From Oscillospiraceae bacterium (GTDB lineage: Bacteria > Bacillota > Clostridia > Oscillospirales > Acutalibacteraceae): 64,000 nt of DNA. Both the position numbers and the translations under genes were made by a program. The stretch's first letter is position 1, and each line of letters opens with the position of its first letter. The DNA is taken from NCBI GenBank assembly GCA_003538135.1, contig DPOR01000007.1, positions 43,347 to 107,346 of the forward strand, given 5' to 3'. The notes under the pieces are model-generated. The model was not told where the DNA came from and did no database searches. It saw only the letters and a list, made by a program, of their open reading frames with translations. Below are positions 48,967 through 56,940 of the stretch, one piece after another.

Positions 48967-50055
48967 TCACTTTCGCTCTTTGTCACAATAAATGCATCTG
49001 CACGCGCCGCCGTTTGCGTCAAAAGTCTTAAAAATGCTTCTTATGCCCGGCTCGCACACGCTTATGCAGGCAGGATTGTCACACTTATATTTGTCGTATA
49101 TATATATCGGCTCCTCCGCTTTTTCGGGCTGACCATCATCGGGGATAAGCCCGAGCAGCTTCATTATCAGAGCCATGCGCATGAGCCTGCCGCAGCGCGT
49201 CTGCTCGAAATATTTTGCGCGCGGGTCGGAGTCCACTTCGGGCGTTATCTCGTTGATTCGCGGCAGGGGATGCAGAACGCACATATCGCTCTTTGCAAGG
49301 CTCATCTTTTCTTTGTCGAGGACATATATGCCGTTTAGCCTCTGATATTCCGCTTCGTCCGTGAAGCGCTCGCGCTGGATGCGGGTCATATAGAGTATAT
49401 CGAGCTTGGGCATCGCCTCTTCGAGCGAGCGGCACTCCTCATATTGAAGCCCGCTGCCCTCGAGATATTCGTCCGTGACGAACTGCGGCAGGCGAAGCTC
49501 CTCGGGGGAGATGAGAACGAACTTTACATTTTTGTATCTTGTCATCGCCGCTATGAGCGAGTGGACCGTTCTGCCGTATTTCAAATCGCCGCAGAGACCT
49601 ATCGTGAGGTTATCAAACGTACCCTTTTCGCGGTGGATGGTCAGCAGGTCGGCGAGCGTCTGCGTGGGATGAAAATGCCCGCCGTCTCCCGCATTTATCA
49701 GCGGCACCGCCGTGTGCATCGACGCTACCACGGGCGCCCCCTCCTTCGGGTGGCGCATGGCGATTATGTCTGCGTAGCCGTTGACTACCTCTATTGTGTC
49801 GGCGAGGGTCTCGCCCTTCGAGGCTGAGCTTAAGCCCGCGCCGGAGAAGCCGATGACCTGACCGCCGAGCGAGAGCATAGCGCTCTCGAAGCTGAGTCTC
49901 GTGCGCGTCGAGGGCTCAAAAAACAGCGTTGCGAGAATCTTGTGGCGGCAGACCTCGTTATATTTTTCGGGCTGCGCCGCTATATCGTCGGCAACCGCTA
50001 TAAGCCGGTCAATCTCCTCTGCGGAGAGGTCGAGAATATTTACTATGCTCCTCAT
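48967..50055 (-). CDS. pyrB: Aspartate carbamoyltransferase with a fused PyrI-type zinc module
   Basis: 362 residues. Residues 1-308 are a normal catalytic chain: FFEPSTRTRLSFESAML (46-62) and HFHPTQTLADLL bind carbamoyl phosphate, SLISPEELRLP-type segment follows, and VLHPLPRINEI closes the active site. A linker (about 309-321) leads to YDKYKCDNPACISVCEP and CRCIYCDKE. Cys325-x4-Cys330-x23-Cys354-x2-Cys357 is exactly the ligand spacing of the zinc domain of E. coli PyrI. The PyrI allosteric nucleotide-binding domain is absent. The zinc module normally contacts the catalytic chain, so here it may stabilise the assembly. Last gene of the pyr operon; its ATG overlaps the pyrE stop (ATGA). Confidence 0.94.
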   Translation of the reverse strand: MRSIVNILDLSAEEIDRLIAVADDIAAQPEKYNEVCRHKILATLFFEPSTRTRLSFESAMLSLGGQVIGFSGAGLSSASKGETLADTIEVVNGYADIIAMRHPKEGAPVVASMHTAVPLINAGDGGHFHPTQTLADLLTIHREKGTFDNLTIGLCGDLKYGRTVHSLIAAMTRYKNVKFVLISPEELRLPQFVTDEYLEGSGLQYEECRSLEEAMPKLDILYMTRIQRERFTDEAEYQRLNGIYVLDKEKMSLAKSDMCVLHPLPRINEITPEVDSDPRAKYFEQTRCGRLMRMALIMKLLGLIPDDGQPEKAEEPIYIYDKYKCDNPACISVCEPGIRSIFKTFDANGGACRCIYCDKERK

Positions 50056-50699
50056 TTTGCACCGCCTATCCAGCTCTCGTCCGAGGGGTTGTTGCGGAAG
50101 GCGATAAGGCGGCTCACATCCTCGGGCTTTATATAGCCCTCATCTGCCGCAACTTCGGAGAGCACGTCGAGGTTGGTGAGGCTGATATTTTTGACCTCGG
50201 CCGCTGCGAGTCTGTCAAGACCCTTCTGCATTCCGTAGGTGAATATGCTGACTATTCCGAGCACTTCGGCGCCCGCCTCGCGCAGAGCGTCAACAACGTC
50301 GATAACACTGCCGCCCGTCGAGATAAGATCCTCGACGACTACAACCTTCTGACCCTTTTCGAGCTTGCCTTCAATGCGATTCTGCCTGCCGTGATCCTTG
50401 TTGCCGGAGCGGACATAGCCCATGGGAAGTCCCATGAGATGAGCGGTTATGGCGGCATGGGCAATGCCGGCGGTCGAGGTGCCCATGAGCACCTCCGCGT
50501 CGGGATAATTTTCTTCGATAAGAGCCTTGAGCCCGTTTTCGACATCCGTGCGAACCTCGGGCGCGGTGAGCGTCAAACGGTTGTCGCAGTAGACGGGGCT
50601 TTTTATTCCGCTCGCCCAGGTGAACGGCTTATCGGGGCTGAGAAACACAGCCTGTATTTTAAGAAGATCCTTTGCGATTTTTTTACTGATTTCAGTCAT
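50052..50699 (-). CDS. pyrE: Orotate phosphoribosyltransferase
   Basis: 215 residues. The PRPP loop is VVVEDLISTGGSVIDVV, with MGYVRSGNKDHGRQN (flexible catalytic loop Lys-Asp-His) before it and FTWASGIKSPVYCDNR at the N-terminus. It makes OMP from orotate. AGGAG precedes the ATG; 12 bp after pyrF. Confidence 0.95.
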   Translation of the reverse strand: MTEISKKIAKDLLKIQAVFLSPDKPFTWASGIKSPVYCDNRLTLTAPEVRTDVENGLKALIEENYPDAEVLMGTSTAGIAHAAITAHLMGLPMGYVRSGNKDHGRQNRIEGKLEKGQKVVVVEDLISTGGSVIDVVDALREAGAEVLGIVSIFTYGMQKGLDRLAAAEVKNISLTNLDVLSEVAADEGYIKPEDVSRLIAFRNNPSDESWIGGAK

Positions 50700-50711
50700 T
50701 TTTCATTCTCC

Positions 50712-51410
50712 TCAGTCAACAAATTCTTTTATGCATCTCTCGTATGCCGCAACGGGGTCGGGCGCGGCGGTTATCGGCCTGCCGACAACGATGTAGTCGG
50801 AGCCTATTTTCTTCGCCTGCTCGGGTGTCATGACGCGCTTCTGGTCGCCTATGTCGCCGTCCGCAAAGCGTACGCCGGGAGTGACGGTCAAAAACCTTTC
50901 GCCGCAAACCTCGTGAACCTTCCGCGCCTCGAGCGGGGAGCAGACAACGCCGTCAAGCCCCGCATTCTTCGCGGTCTCGGCGTAGTGCATGACTACCTTA
51001 TCTATCGGCTCTTTTATCAGCAGATCGCGCTCCATTGCTTCCTGGTCGGTTGATGTCAGCTGGGTCACGGCGATGAGCAGGGGACGCGTGCCGTCCGGGC
51101 GGATCAGCCCCTCGAGAGCCGCCTCCATCATGCGTGAGGTGCCCGCGGCGTGGAGGTTGCACATATCGACATCGAGCCTTGAGAGCACGGCCATGCTCTT
51201 TTTAACCGTGTTCGGGATATCGTGAAGCTTGAGGTCGAGGAAGATTTTGTGTCCGCGCGCCTTTATCTCGCGCACTATCTGCGGCCCCTCGGCGTAGAAC
51301 AGCTCCATGCCTATCTTGACAAACGGCTTTCTGCCCTCGAATTTGTCGAGAAAGCTCAGCGCGGTCTCCTTGTCTGCAAAGTCGCAGGCGATTATTACGT
51401 CTTTACCCAT
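50712..51410 (-). CDS. pyrF: Orotidine 5'-phosphate decarboxylase
   Basis: 232 residues, subfamily 1 barrel. The catalytic Asp-Lys-x-x-Asp lies in IFLDLKLHDIPNTV, and the phosphate site in TPGVRFADGDIGDQKRVMTPEQAKKIGSDYIVVGRPIT-type end. It makes UMP. It overlaps the end of pyrD by 8 nt. Confidence 0.95.
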   Translation of the reverse strand: MGKDVIIACDFADKETALSFLDKFEGRKPFVKIGMELFYAEGPQIVREIKARGHKIFLDLKLHDIPNTVKKSMAVLSRLDVDMCNLHAAGTSRMMEAALEGLIRPDGTRPLLIAVTQLTSTDQEAMERDLLIKEPIDKVVMHYAETAKNAGLDGVVCSPLEARKVHEVCGERFLTVTPGVRFADGDIGDQKRVMTPEQAKKIGSDYIVVGRPITAAPDPVAAYERCIKEFVD

Positions 51411-52320
51411 TGTGTGCTCCTCCTATGATGTCCTTGAGTTCGTTTATATTATATTTGTCCGCAGCGGCGGGCAGGGATTCGACTGTTTTTTTGCATATGA
51501 ACGGGTCAACGAGATTTGCGGCACCGATTTCGACCGCCGTCGCCCCGGCGAGCATCATTTCTATAACATCCTCGGCGGACGATACGCCGCCCATGCCGAC
51601 TACCGGGATATTGACCGCCGACGAGACCTGATATACCATTCTGAGCGCCACGGGGAATATCGCGCTGCCGGAGAAGCCGCCCATGGTGTTTGCGATCACG
51701 GGCTTCTTTGTTCTCAGGTCTATTCTCATGCCGAGCAGGGTGTTTATGAGGCTTATTCCGTCCGCGCCCGCATCCTCGCAGGCCTTCGCGATGCTCACTA
51801 TATCGGTGACGTTGGGAGAGAGCTTTATGATAATCGGCTTTTTCGTGACCGCCTTGACGGCTCTGGTGACCTCTGCCGCCGCGCGGGGGTCCGTGCCGAA
51901 GCTCATTCCGCCGCCGTGCACGTTCGGACAGCTGACGTTGACCTCGAGCCAGCCGACCTGCTCCTGACTGTCGAGCTTTTCGCAGGTGTAGGCATATTCG
52001 TCGATCGAAAATCCGCTGACATTCGCCATGACTTTTTTGTTAAAGCATTTCTTGAGCCTCGGGAGCTCCTCGCTTATAACCTTGTCCACTCCGGGGTTCT
52101 GGAGCCCGACGGCGTTTATCATGCCGGCGGTGCACTCCGCTATTCTCGGCGTGGGATTGCCGAAGCGCGGCTCCTTTGTCGTGCCCTTGAACGAAAAAGT
52201 TCCGAGGCAGTTTATGTCATAGAGCTCCGCAAACTCGTAGCCGTAGCCGAAGGTGCCGGACGCCGGGATAACGGGATTGTCAAGCTCCTCGCCGCATAAA
52301 TTTACGCTCAGTCTGCCCAT
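51403..52320 (-). CDS. pyrD: Dihydroorotate dehydrogenase B, catalytic subunit
   Basis: 305 residues, class 1B. NPVIPASGTFGYGYEF start, VNVSCPNVHGGGMSFG with the class 1 Cys base region, IIIKLSPNVTDI and GMGGVSSAEDVIEMMLAGATAVEIGAAN. It works with PyrK, which passes electrons to NAD+. ATG 52320 follows GAGGAGAT; a longer in-frame start at 52404 lies inside pyrK and has no SD. It overlaps the pyrK end by 13 nt. Confidence 0.95.
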   Translation of the reverse strand: MGRLSVNLCGEELDNPVIPASGTFGYGYEFAELYDINCLGTFSFKGTTKEPRFGNPTPRIAECTAGMINAVGLQNPGVDKVISEELPRLKKCFNKKVMANVSGFSIDEYAYTCEKLDSQEQVGWLEVNVSCPNVHGGGMSFGTDPRAAAEVTRAVKAVTKKPIIIKLSPNVTDIVSIAKACEDAGADGISLINTLLGMRIDLRTKKPVIANTMGGFSGSAIFPVALRMVYQVSSAVNIPVVGMGGVSSAEDVIEMMLAGATAVEIGAANLVDPFICKKTVESLPAAADKYNINELKDIIGGAHNG

Positions 52321-53045
52321 ATTATCTCCTCGCTTTCCATTACGGGACCTTCCTTGCAGATCCGCTTGTTGCCCGTGAGCGTTTTGCAGGAGCAGCCCAT
52401 GCACGCGCCGAAGCCGCAGCCCATGCGCTCCTCGAAGCTGTACTGCCCGGGAGTTTTCATCATTTTATGCATTGCGCGGAACATCGGTTCGGGTCCGCAG
52501 GTGTAGAAGAATGTGTATTGCAGATTTTTTATAACGTCCGTGACAAAGCCCTTTGTGCTGTAAGTGCCGTCGGCGGTTGATATATGCACATCGGCGCCGA
52601 GCGCCTTGAATTCGTCCTCACAGAACACATCGTCCTTTGAGTTGAAGCCGAGCACGACAGTGACTTTTTTGCCCTCGGCAACGAGCTTTTTGCAGAGCAT
52701 ATACATCGGCGGAACGCCTACTCCGCCGCCGATAAGCAGGGGACTGTCTCCGCTTGTCCGGGTATTGTAGCCGTTTCCCAGCCCCGTTAAAAGGTCAAGC
52801 TCATCGCCGTTTTTCATGCGGCTCATCTGCTCCGTGCCGCGCCCGACTGCCTTATATATCAGCGTCAGATTATCTCCGACGCAGTCGCAGACCGAGATGG
52901 GACGGCGCAGAAAGAGCCCGTCGAGCTTTATGTTCACAAACTGACCCGGCGCGGTTATCGCCGAGGTGTCGCCCGAGAGCGTCATTTTGAATATATCGCG
53001 CGCGATTTTTTCGTTTGAAGTTATCTTGAAAATACCCTGTTTCAT
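52308..53045 (-). CDS. pyrK: Dihydroorotate dehydrogenase electron-transfer subunit
   Basis: 245 residues. FAD domain (LFLRRPISVCDC), NAD domain (LLIGGGVGVPPMYMLCKKL), and a 2Fe-2S motif near the C-terminus (CGFGACMGCSCKTLTGNKRICKEGP). It couples PyrD to NAD+. Overlaps pyrC by 4 nt. Confidence 0.95.
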   Translation of the reverse strand: MKQGIFKITSNEKIARDIFKMTLSGDTSAITAPGQFVNIKLDGLFLRRPISVCDCVGDNLTLIYKAVGRGTEQMSRMKNGDELDLLTGLGNGYNTRTSGDSPLLIGGGVGVPPMYMLCKKLVAEGKKVTVVLGFNSKDDVFCEDEFKALGADVHISTADGTYSTKGFVTDVIKNLQYTFFYTCGPEPMFRAMHKMMKTPGQYSFEERMGCGFGACMGCSCKTLTGNKRICKEGPVMESEEIIWAD

Positions 53046-54247
53046 TTAATTGCCTCCGCCTTGTAAACCGCCTTGCCGCCGTGCACCGTCAGCAGGCATC
53101 TGCCGAACACCTCGCGTCCCGCGAACGGCGTGGCGCGTCCCATAGAAAGAAATTCATTCGGATCTGTTTTATACGGCTCGTCTATGCCGAACACCGCAAA
53201 ATCGCAGCCCGTGTCTATCCTGAAGCGCTCCTTCGGCTTGAAGCTCATCAGCTCAACGAGCCTTTCGAGCGTTATTATATTTTTCTTCACAAGCTCGGTG
53301 TAGAGCACCGGGAACGCCGTTTCGAGTCCGACAACTCCCATGAGGCTCTTTTCGAGCCCGCGCCCCTTTTCCTCCGCGCTGTGCGGCGCGTGGTCGGTCG
53401 CTATCATGTCTATTGTGCCGTCCTTTATGCCCTCGATGAGCGCCTGCTTATCTTCGCGGCTTCTCAGCGGCGGGTTCATCTTGAAGCGCCCGTCCTCCCG
53501 CATATCCTCGTCGCAGAGCACGAGATAGTGCGGCGCTGTCTCGCTTGTTACGTCGACCCCGCGCGCCTTTGCCTGCCTTATCAGCTCGACGCTCTCCTTT
53601 GTTGAAATGTGGCAGACGTGGTAGGCGCAGCCCGTCTCCTCGGCGAGTCGCAGGTCGCGTTCGATCTGCCTGTACTCGCTCTCGCTTGAAATGCCCCTGT
53701 GCCCGTGAGCCTTCGCATATTCGCCGTCGTGGATGTAGCCGCCGAAGAGCAGGGAGTTGTCCTCGCAGTGGGCGGCGATTATCTTTCCGAGTCTTTTGGC
53801 TTTCGCCATCGCCTCTCTCATCATGCCGTCGTTCTGCACGCCTCTGCCGTCGTCGGAGAATGCGCAGACATTATCCGCCATGCTCTCCATATCGGAGAGC
53901 TCCTCGCCCTTTTCGCCGACGGTTATCGCGCCGTAGGGGATGACCTCAATCACGGCGCTCTTATCTATCGCGTCGAGCTGAGCTTTCAGGTGCTCCGCGC
54001 AGTCGGGCACGGGCGAGAGGTTCGGCATGGTGCAGACCGCCGTGTAGCCTCCGTGCGCCGCGGCCGCCGAGCCGGACGCAATGGTTTCTTTATAAGAAAA
54101 ACCCGGCTCTCTGAAATGCACGTGAACATCACAAAGACCGGGGACAATAATATAATTTTCAACAGCGGACAAAAGACCTTCGTCGGCAAGAAATTTTTCC
54201 GCAAAGGCCTTTATTTCTTCGTATCTGTAAGCGTAGTCGTGGGTCAT
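53042..54247 (-). CDS. pyrC: Dihydroorotase
   Basis: 401 residues, class I. Metal motif DVHVHFREPGFSYKE, AHCEDNSL, ICHIST-type (YHVCHISTKES) and catalytic DHAPHSAEEK. It closes carbamoyl aspartate to dihydroorotate. First gene of pyrC-K-D-F-E-B, with AGGAGAC upstream of the ATG and the attenuator leader ahead. Confidence 0.95.
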   Translation of the reverse strand: MTHDYAYRYEEIKAFAEKFLADEGLLSAVENYIIVPGLCDVHVHFREPGFSYKETIASGSAAAAHGGYTAVCTMPNLSPVPDCAEHLKAQLDAIDKSAVIEVIPYGAITVGEKGEELSDMESMADNVCAFSDDGRGVQNDGMMREAMAKAKRLGKIIAAHCEDNSLLFGGYIHDGEYAKAHGHRGISSESEYRQIERDLRLAEETGCAYHVCHISTKESVELIRQAKARGVDVTSETAPHYLVLCDEDMREDGRFKMNPPLRSREDKQALIEGIKDGTIDMIATDHAPHSAEEKGRGLEKSLMGVVGLETAFPVLYTELVKKNIITLERLVELMSFKPKERFRIDTGCDFAVFGIDEPYKTDPNEFLSMGRATPFAGREVFGRCLLTVHGGKAVYKAEAIK

Positions 54248-54257
54248 TTCTGCGTCT

Positions 54258-54380
54258 CCTTATAAAAGAAAAAGTCCTGCTTTCCCGCAAGACCGTGTAT
54301 GCAAAGAACGCCGGGACAGACCGACTCTCCGTATTCATCACCAATCTTGCCGGCATCTCTGTACCGCTTAAAAATTGATT
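54258..54380 (-). promoter_or_regulatory. pyr leader with PyrR-type binding loop and attenuator
   Basis: The minus-strand leader contains TACAGAGATGCCGGCAAGAT (54363-54344), which resembles the PyrR-binding loop consensus CCAGAGAGRYU.GCAAGR. It can pair with a downstream CCCGGC to form an anti-antiterminator. The terminator GTCTTGC / GCAGGAC plus TTTTTCTTTT lies at 54293-54264. GCAAGA can instead pair with TCTTGC of the terminator as antiterminator. UMP-bound PyrR would favour termination. pyrR is not in the window. Confidence 0.72.
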
Positions 54381-54386
54381 CGATTT

Positions 54387-54415
54387 ATTATACCAACAGC
54401 GGGGCTCTTTGTCAA
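54387..54415 (-). promoter_or_regulatory. Pyrimidine operon promoter
   Basis: A perfect consensus on the minus strand: TTGACA, 17 nt, TATAAT. Confidence 0.93.
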
Positions 54416-54478
54416 GGCGCGGGAGCGTAAATCATAAATGAAGTGTTTGTGAATTATTTTATTAATTGCTAAAATGTA

Positions 54479-54508
54479 TTGACATTGTGAGAGCTATACC
54501 TATATAAT
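54479..54508 (+). promoter_or_regulatory. Promoter of the DegV gene
   Basis: TTGACA, 18 nt, TATAAT, ending 78 nt before the start. Confidence 0.85.
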
Positions 54509-54586
54509 AAAATTTAAACCACCAAAATATCGGAAAATCGGTAGATTAAACAGCAAAATTGTGAAGAAAAGGGAGGAGAATTAATT

Positions 54587-55423
54587 ATGAAATGGAACAT
54601 TGTTACCGATTCAAGCTGCGATATGTTCGGCTTTGACAAGAACCATGAGAACATCGTGTTCTCGTCCGTGCCGTTCACTATCAGCGTAGGAGACGAAAAC
54701 TTTATTGACGACCAAAACCTCGATGTAGACGGAATGATCGACTCGATGGATGCCTGTGCTCAGGCGAGCCATACGGCGTGCCCGTCGCCCCATGCGTGGC
54801 TCGAGAAGTTCGAGCAGGAGGGCAACGTTATCGCCATAACGATTTCGAGCAAGCTTTCGGGCAGCTACAACAGCGCGTGCGCCGCAAAGGACATGGTGCT
54901 CGAGAATCAGCCTGACAAGAAAATCGCTGTTATCGATTCGCGTTCGACGGGTCCCGAGATGGTGTTGCTCGTCAAAAAGATCTGCGAGATTATCGAGTCC
55001 GGCGCGGACTTTGATACCGTTGTCAGCAAGGCGGAGCTCTATTCCAACCATACCCACATTGTTTTCGCGCTCTCGTCATTCAACAACCTCGTCAAGAACG
55101 GCCGCATGAGCAAGATAGTCGGCTTTGTCGCAAACAAGCTCGGCTTCTGGGGCATCGGCATAGGAAGCAAGCAGGGCACTATCGAGATAAAGCAGAAGAT
55201 ACGCGGAAGCAAAAAGGCGCTCGATGCGATTATCGACGACATGAAGGAGCGCGGCTATAACTGCGGCAAGGTCGTTATCAGCCACTGCCGCAACGCGGAG
55301 TTTGCCGAGAGCGTCAAGTCGGCTATCCAGTCCGTCTGGGATAAGGCGGAGGTCAAGATAGTCCACGCGCGCGGTCTTTGCAGCTACTACGCCGAAAAGG
55401 GCGGCCTGATAATAGGCTTCTGA
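54587..55423 (+). CDS. DegV family fatty-acid-binding protein
   Basis: 278 residues. It starts IVTDSSCDMFG, has the fatty-acid site region ASHTACPSPHAWLEKFE and AITISSKLSGSYNSACAAKDM, and ends with HARGLCSYYAEKGGLIIGF. DegV/FakB proteins hold a fatty acid while FakA phosphorylates it. Whether this one is a true FakB is not decided by sequence. SD GGGAGGAG lies 9 nt upstream. Confidence 0.9.
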   Translation: MKWNIVTDSSCDMFGFDKNHENIVFSSVPFTISVGDENFIDDQNLDVDGMIDSMDACAQASHTACPSPHAWLEKFEQEGNVIAITISSKLSGSYNSACAAKDMVLENQPDKKIAVIDSRSTGPEMVLLVKKICEIIESGADFDTVVSKAELYSNHTHIVFALSSFNNLVKNGRMSKIVGFVANKLGFWGIGIGSKQGTIEIKQKIRGSKKALDAIIDDMKERGYNCGKVVISHCRNAEFAESVKSAIQSVWDKAEVKIVHARGLCSYYAEKGGLIIGF

Positions 55424-55536
55424 CGGCTTACAGTATTACCCTTTGAGCCTCTCCCATGCAGGGAGGCGGCGCGGCCGCGGACCGTGACGGAAGGGTTAAA
55501 AACAAAAGGACTGCTTATCAAGAGAGGCTCCATAAG

Positions 55537-55575
55537 GAAGAAGGCAGCACAAAATTTGTGCCGCCTTCTTTTTGT
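55537..55575 (+). terminator. Terminator downstream of the DegV gene
   Basis: GAAGGCAGCACAAA pairs with TTTGTGCCGCCTTC and is followed by TTTTT. About 110 nt separate it from the stop. Confidence 0.88.
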
Positions 55576-55589
55576 ACTATCTAAAAAAG

Positions 55590-55824
55590 AACCGTAAGGG
55601 ATTTTGATGACAAAATCCGAAGCCAGCTGTGCCTATGGACAAAAGTGATATTTTCCTTTCGGAAAGTGATATGAAAGCCTGCCGGCTTTCGTGATATTAT
55701 ATTCGCCGGTTAAACTGCCGCAGGCAATATAACTATGCGAAGCATAATATCACTGTCCGAAGTACAATACAACTCGCCGTCGGGCGAATATAACTGAGGC
55801 ACACTCCGTAAGGGAGTGCGCCTC
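55590..55824. repeat. Hairpin-array repeat, copy 2 (GTGATAT / ATATCAC spaced)
   Basis: A run of small hairpins: GGATTTTG/CAAAATCC (55599-55618), TTTCC/GGAAA, GAAAGCC/GGCTTTC (55673-55690), TATGC/GCATA, TGTCC/GTACA-like, TCGCC/GGCGA, and CACTCC/GGAGTG (to 55824). On the left they are separated by GTGATAT (55645, 55666, 55691) and on the right by ATATCAC or ATATAAC (55726, 55747, 55788), so the spacer flips strand in the middle. It fills the gap between the DegV and mscL genes, and no ORF with an SD lies in it. Confidence 0.75.
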
Positions 55825-55855
55825 TCGGGGCAGTCCTTCTTGCTATGTGTTTGCC

Positions 55856-56365
55856 TTATTCCTCTTCCGCTTCCGTTTCCTCTTCGGGCAGGTCGCTCGT
55901 GCAGTGCGGGCATTTCACCGCGTCGATGGGAATCTCGGTGCAGCAGAACGGGCAGGTTTTTTCCGTTTTGGGCTCGGGCTCCTCGGGCTTTTCGTGTATG
56001 AGCTTCGATTTCGCCGTTGCCATGAGCTTTATAACGAGGAAGATGGCGAGCGCGATTATCAGGAAGTCGAGGACGGTCTGAATGAAGTTGCCGTAGTTGA
56101 GCGTGGCATATCCGGCCTCGGCCGCGAGCGCGGGGGTTGTGTACTTCGCGGGGTCGAAGCCCTCGTGGCTGCCGAGGACAAGGAACATATCCTTGAGACT
56201 GCCGCCGCCTGTCGCAAGTCCGACGAGCGGCATGATGAGGTCGGAGACGAGCGAAGTGACTATCTTGCCGAACGCGCCGCCGACTACAACGCCGACTGCC
56301 ATGTCAACGACGTTTCCCTTTGAGATAAACGCTTTGAATTCTTCGATAAGCTTGATCTTTTTCAT
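55856..56365 (-). CDS. mscL: Large-conductance mechanosensitive channel with a C-terminal zinc ribbon
   Basis: 169 residues. The MscL core is complete: FKAFISKGNVVDMAVGVVVGGAFGKIVTSLVSDLIMPLVG forms the first helix and pore, then a periplasmic loop (about 55-88) and the second helix FIQTVLDFLIIALAIFLVIKLM. Beyond the usual end near 125 there is a linker and a zinc-ribbon knuckle pair (CPFC .. KCPHC, 137-155) and an acidic tail. MscL opens under membrane tension to release solutes. The zinc ribbon replaces the usual C-terminal bundle. Confidence 0.95.
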   Translation of the reverse strand: MKKIKLIEEFKAFISKGNVVDMAVGVVVGGAFGKIVTSLVSDLIMPLVGLATGGGSLKDMFLVLGSHEGFDPAKYTTPALAAEAGYATLNYGNFIQTVLDFLIIALAIFLVIKLMATAKSKLIHEKPEEPEPKTEKTCPFCCTEIPIDAVKCPHCTSDLPEEETEAEEE

Positions 56366-56451
56366 CTTTTCACATCCCTATAATTATATACCTTTATTAT
56401 ATATAGTCCGCTTGCATACGGCAAGAGTTTTTTGAAAAAACAGGAGGATAT

Positions 56452-56940
56452 ATGTCGGAAATACTTTATCATACCTTTGACCCCGTTTTTGACGGGCGTT
56501 CGCGTGTGCTCGTCCTCGGCTCGTTTCCGTCGGTGAAGTCGCGCGAGCAGGGATTCTATTACGGCAACCCGCAGAATCGCTTTTGGAGGGTGCTCTCCGA
56601 GGTGTTTTCCTCGCCCGTGCCGCAGAGCACGGAGGAGAAAAAGAAACTGCTGCTCGACTGCGGAGTTGCGCTTTGGGATGTCGCGCAGAGCTGCGAGATA
56701 AACGGCTCGAGCGACAGCAGCATGAAGAATGTCCGCCCGAACGACATATATACATTTTTATATAACAGCGGCATAGACCGCGTTTTCGCAAACGGCAAAA
56801 CCGCCGCGCGGCTCTATGAAAAATTCATCTTGCCGCAGACCGATATCCCCATAACCGCGCTCCCGTCCACCAGCCCCGCCAACGCCGCATACAGCCTCGC
56901 CGATCTGTGCGAGCGGTGGCGCGTGATAGCCGAGCGGTGA
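56452..56940 (+). CDS. DNA-deoxyinosine glycosylase (UDG superfamily)
   Basis: 162 residues. LVLGSFPSVKSREQGFYYGNPQNRFWRVL (22-50) is the first active-site block of the hypoxanthine-DNA glycosylase group (UDG family 6 type), and ALPSTSPANAAYS near 137-149 is the second. It should remove hypoxanthine from deaminated adenine in DNA. SD AGGAGG lies 6 nt before the ATG. Single gene; no terminator visible right behind it. Confidence 0.88.
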   Translation: MSEILYHTFDPVFDGRSRVLVLGSFPSVKSREQGFYYGNPQNRFWRVLSEVFSSPVPQSTEEKKKLLLDCGVALWDVAQSCEINGSSDSSMKNVRPNDIYTFLYNSGIDRVFANGKTAARLYEKFILPQTDIPITALPSTSPANAAYSLADLCERWRVIAER

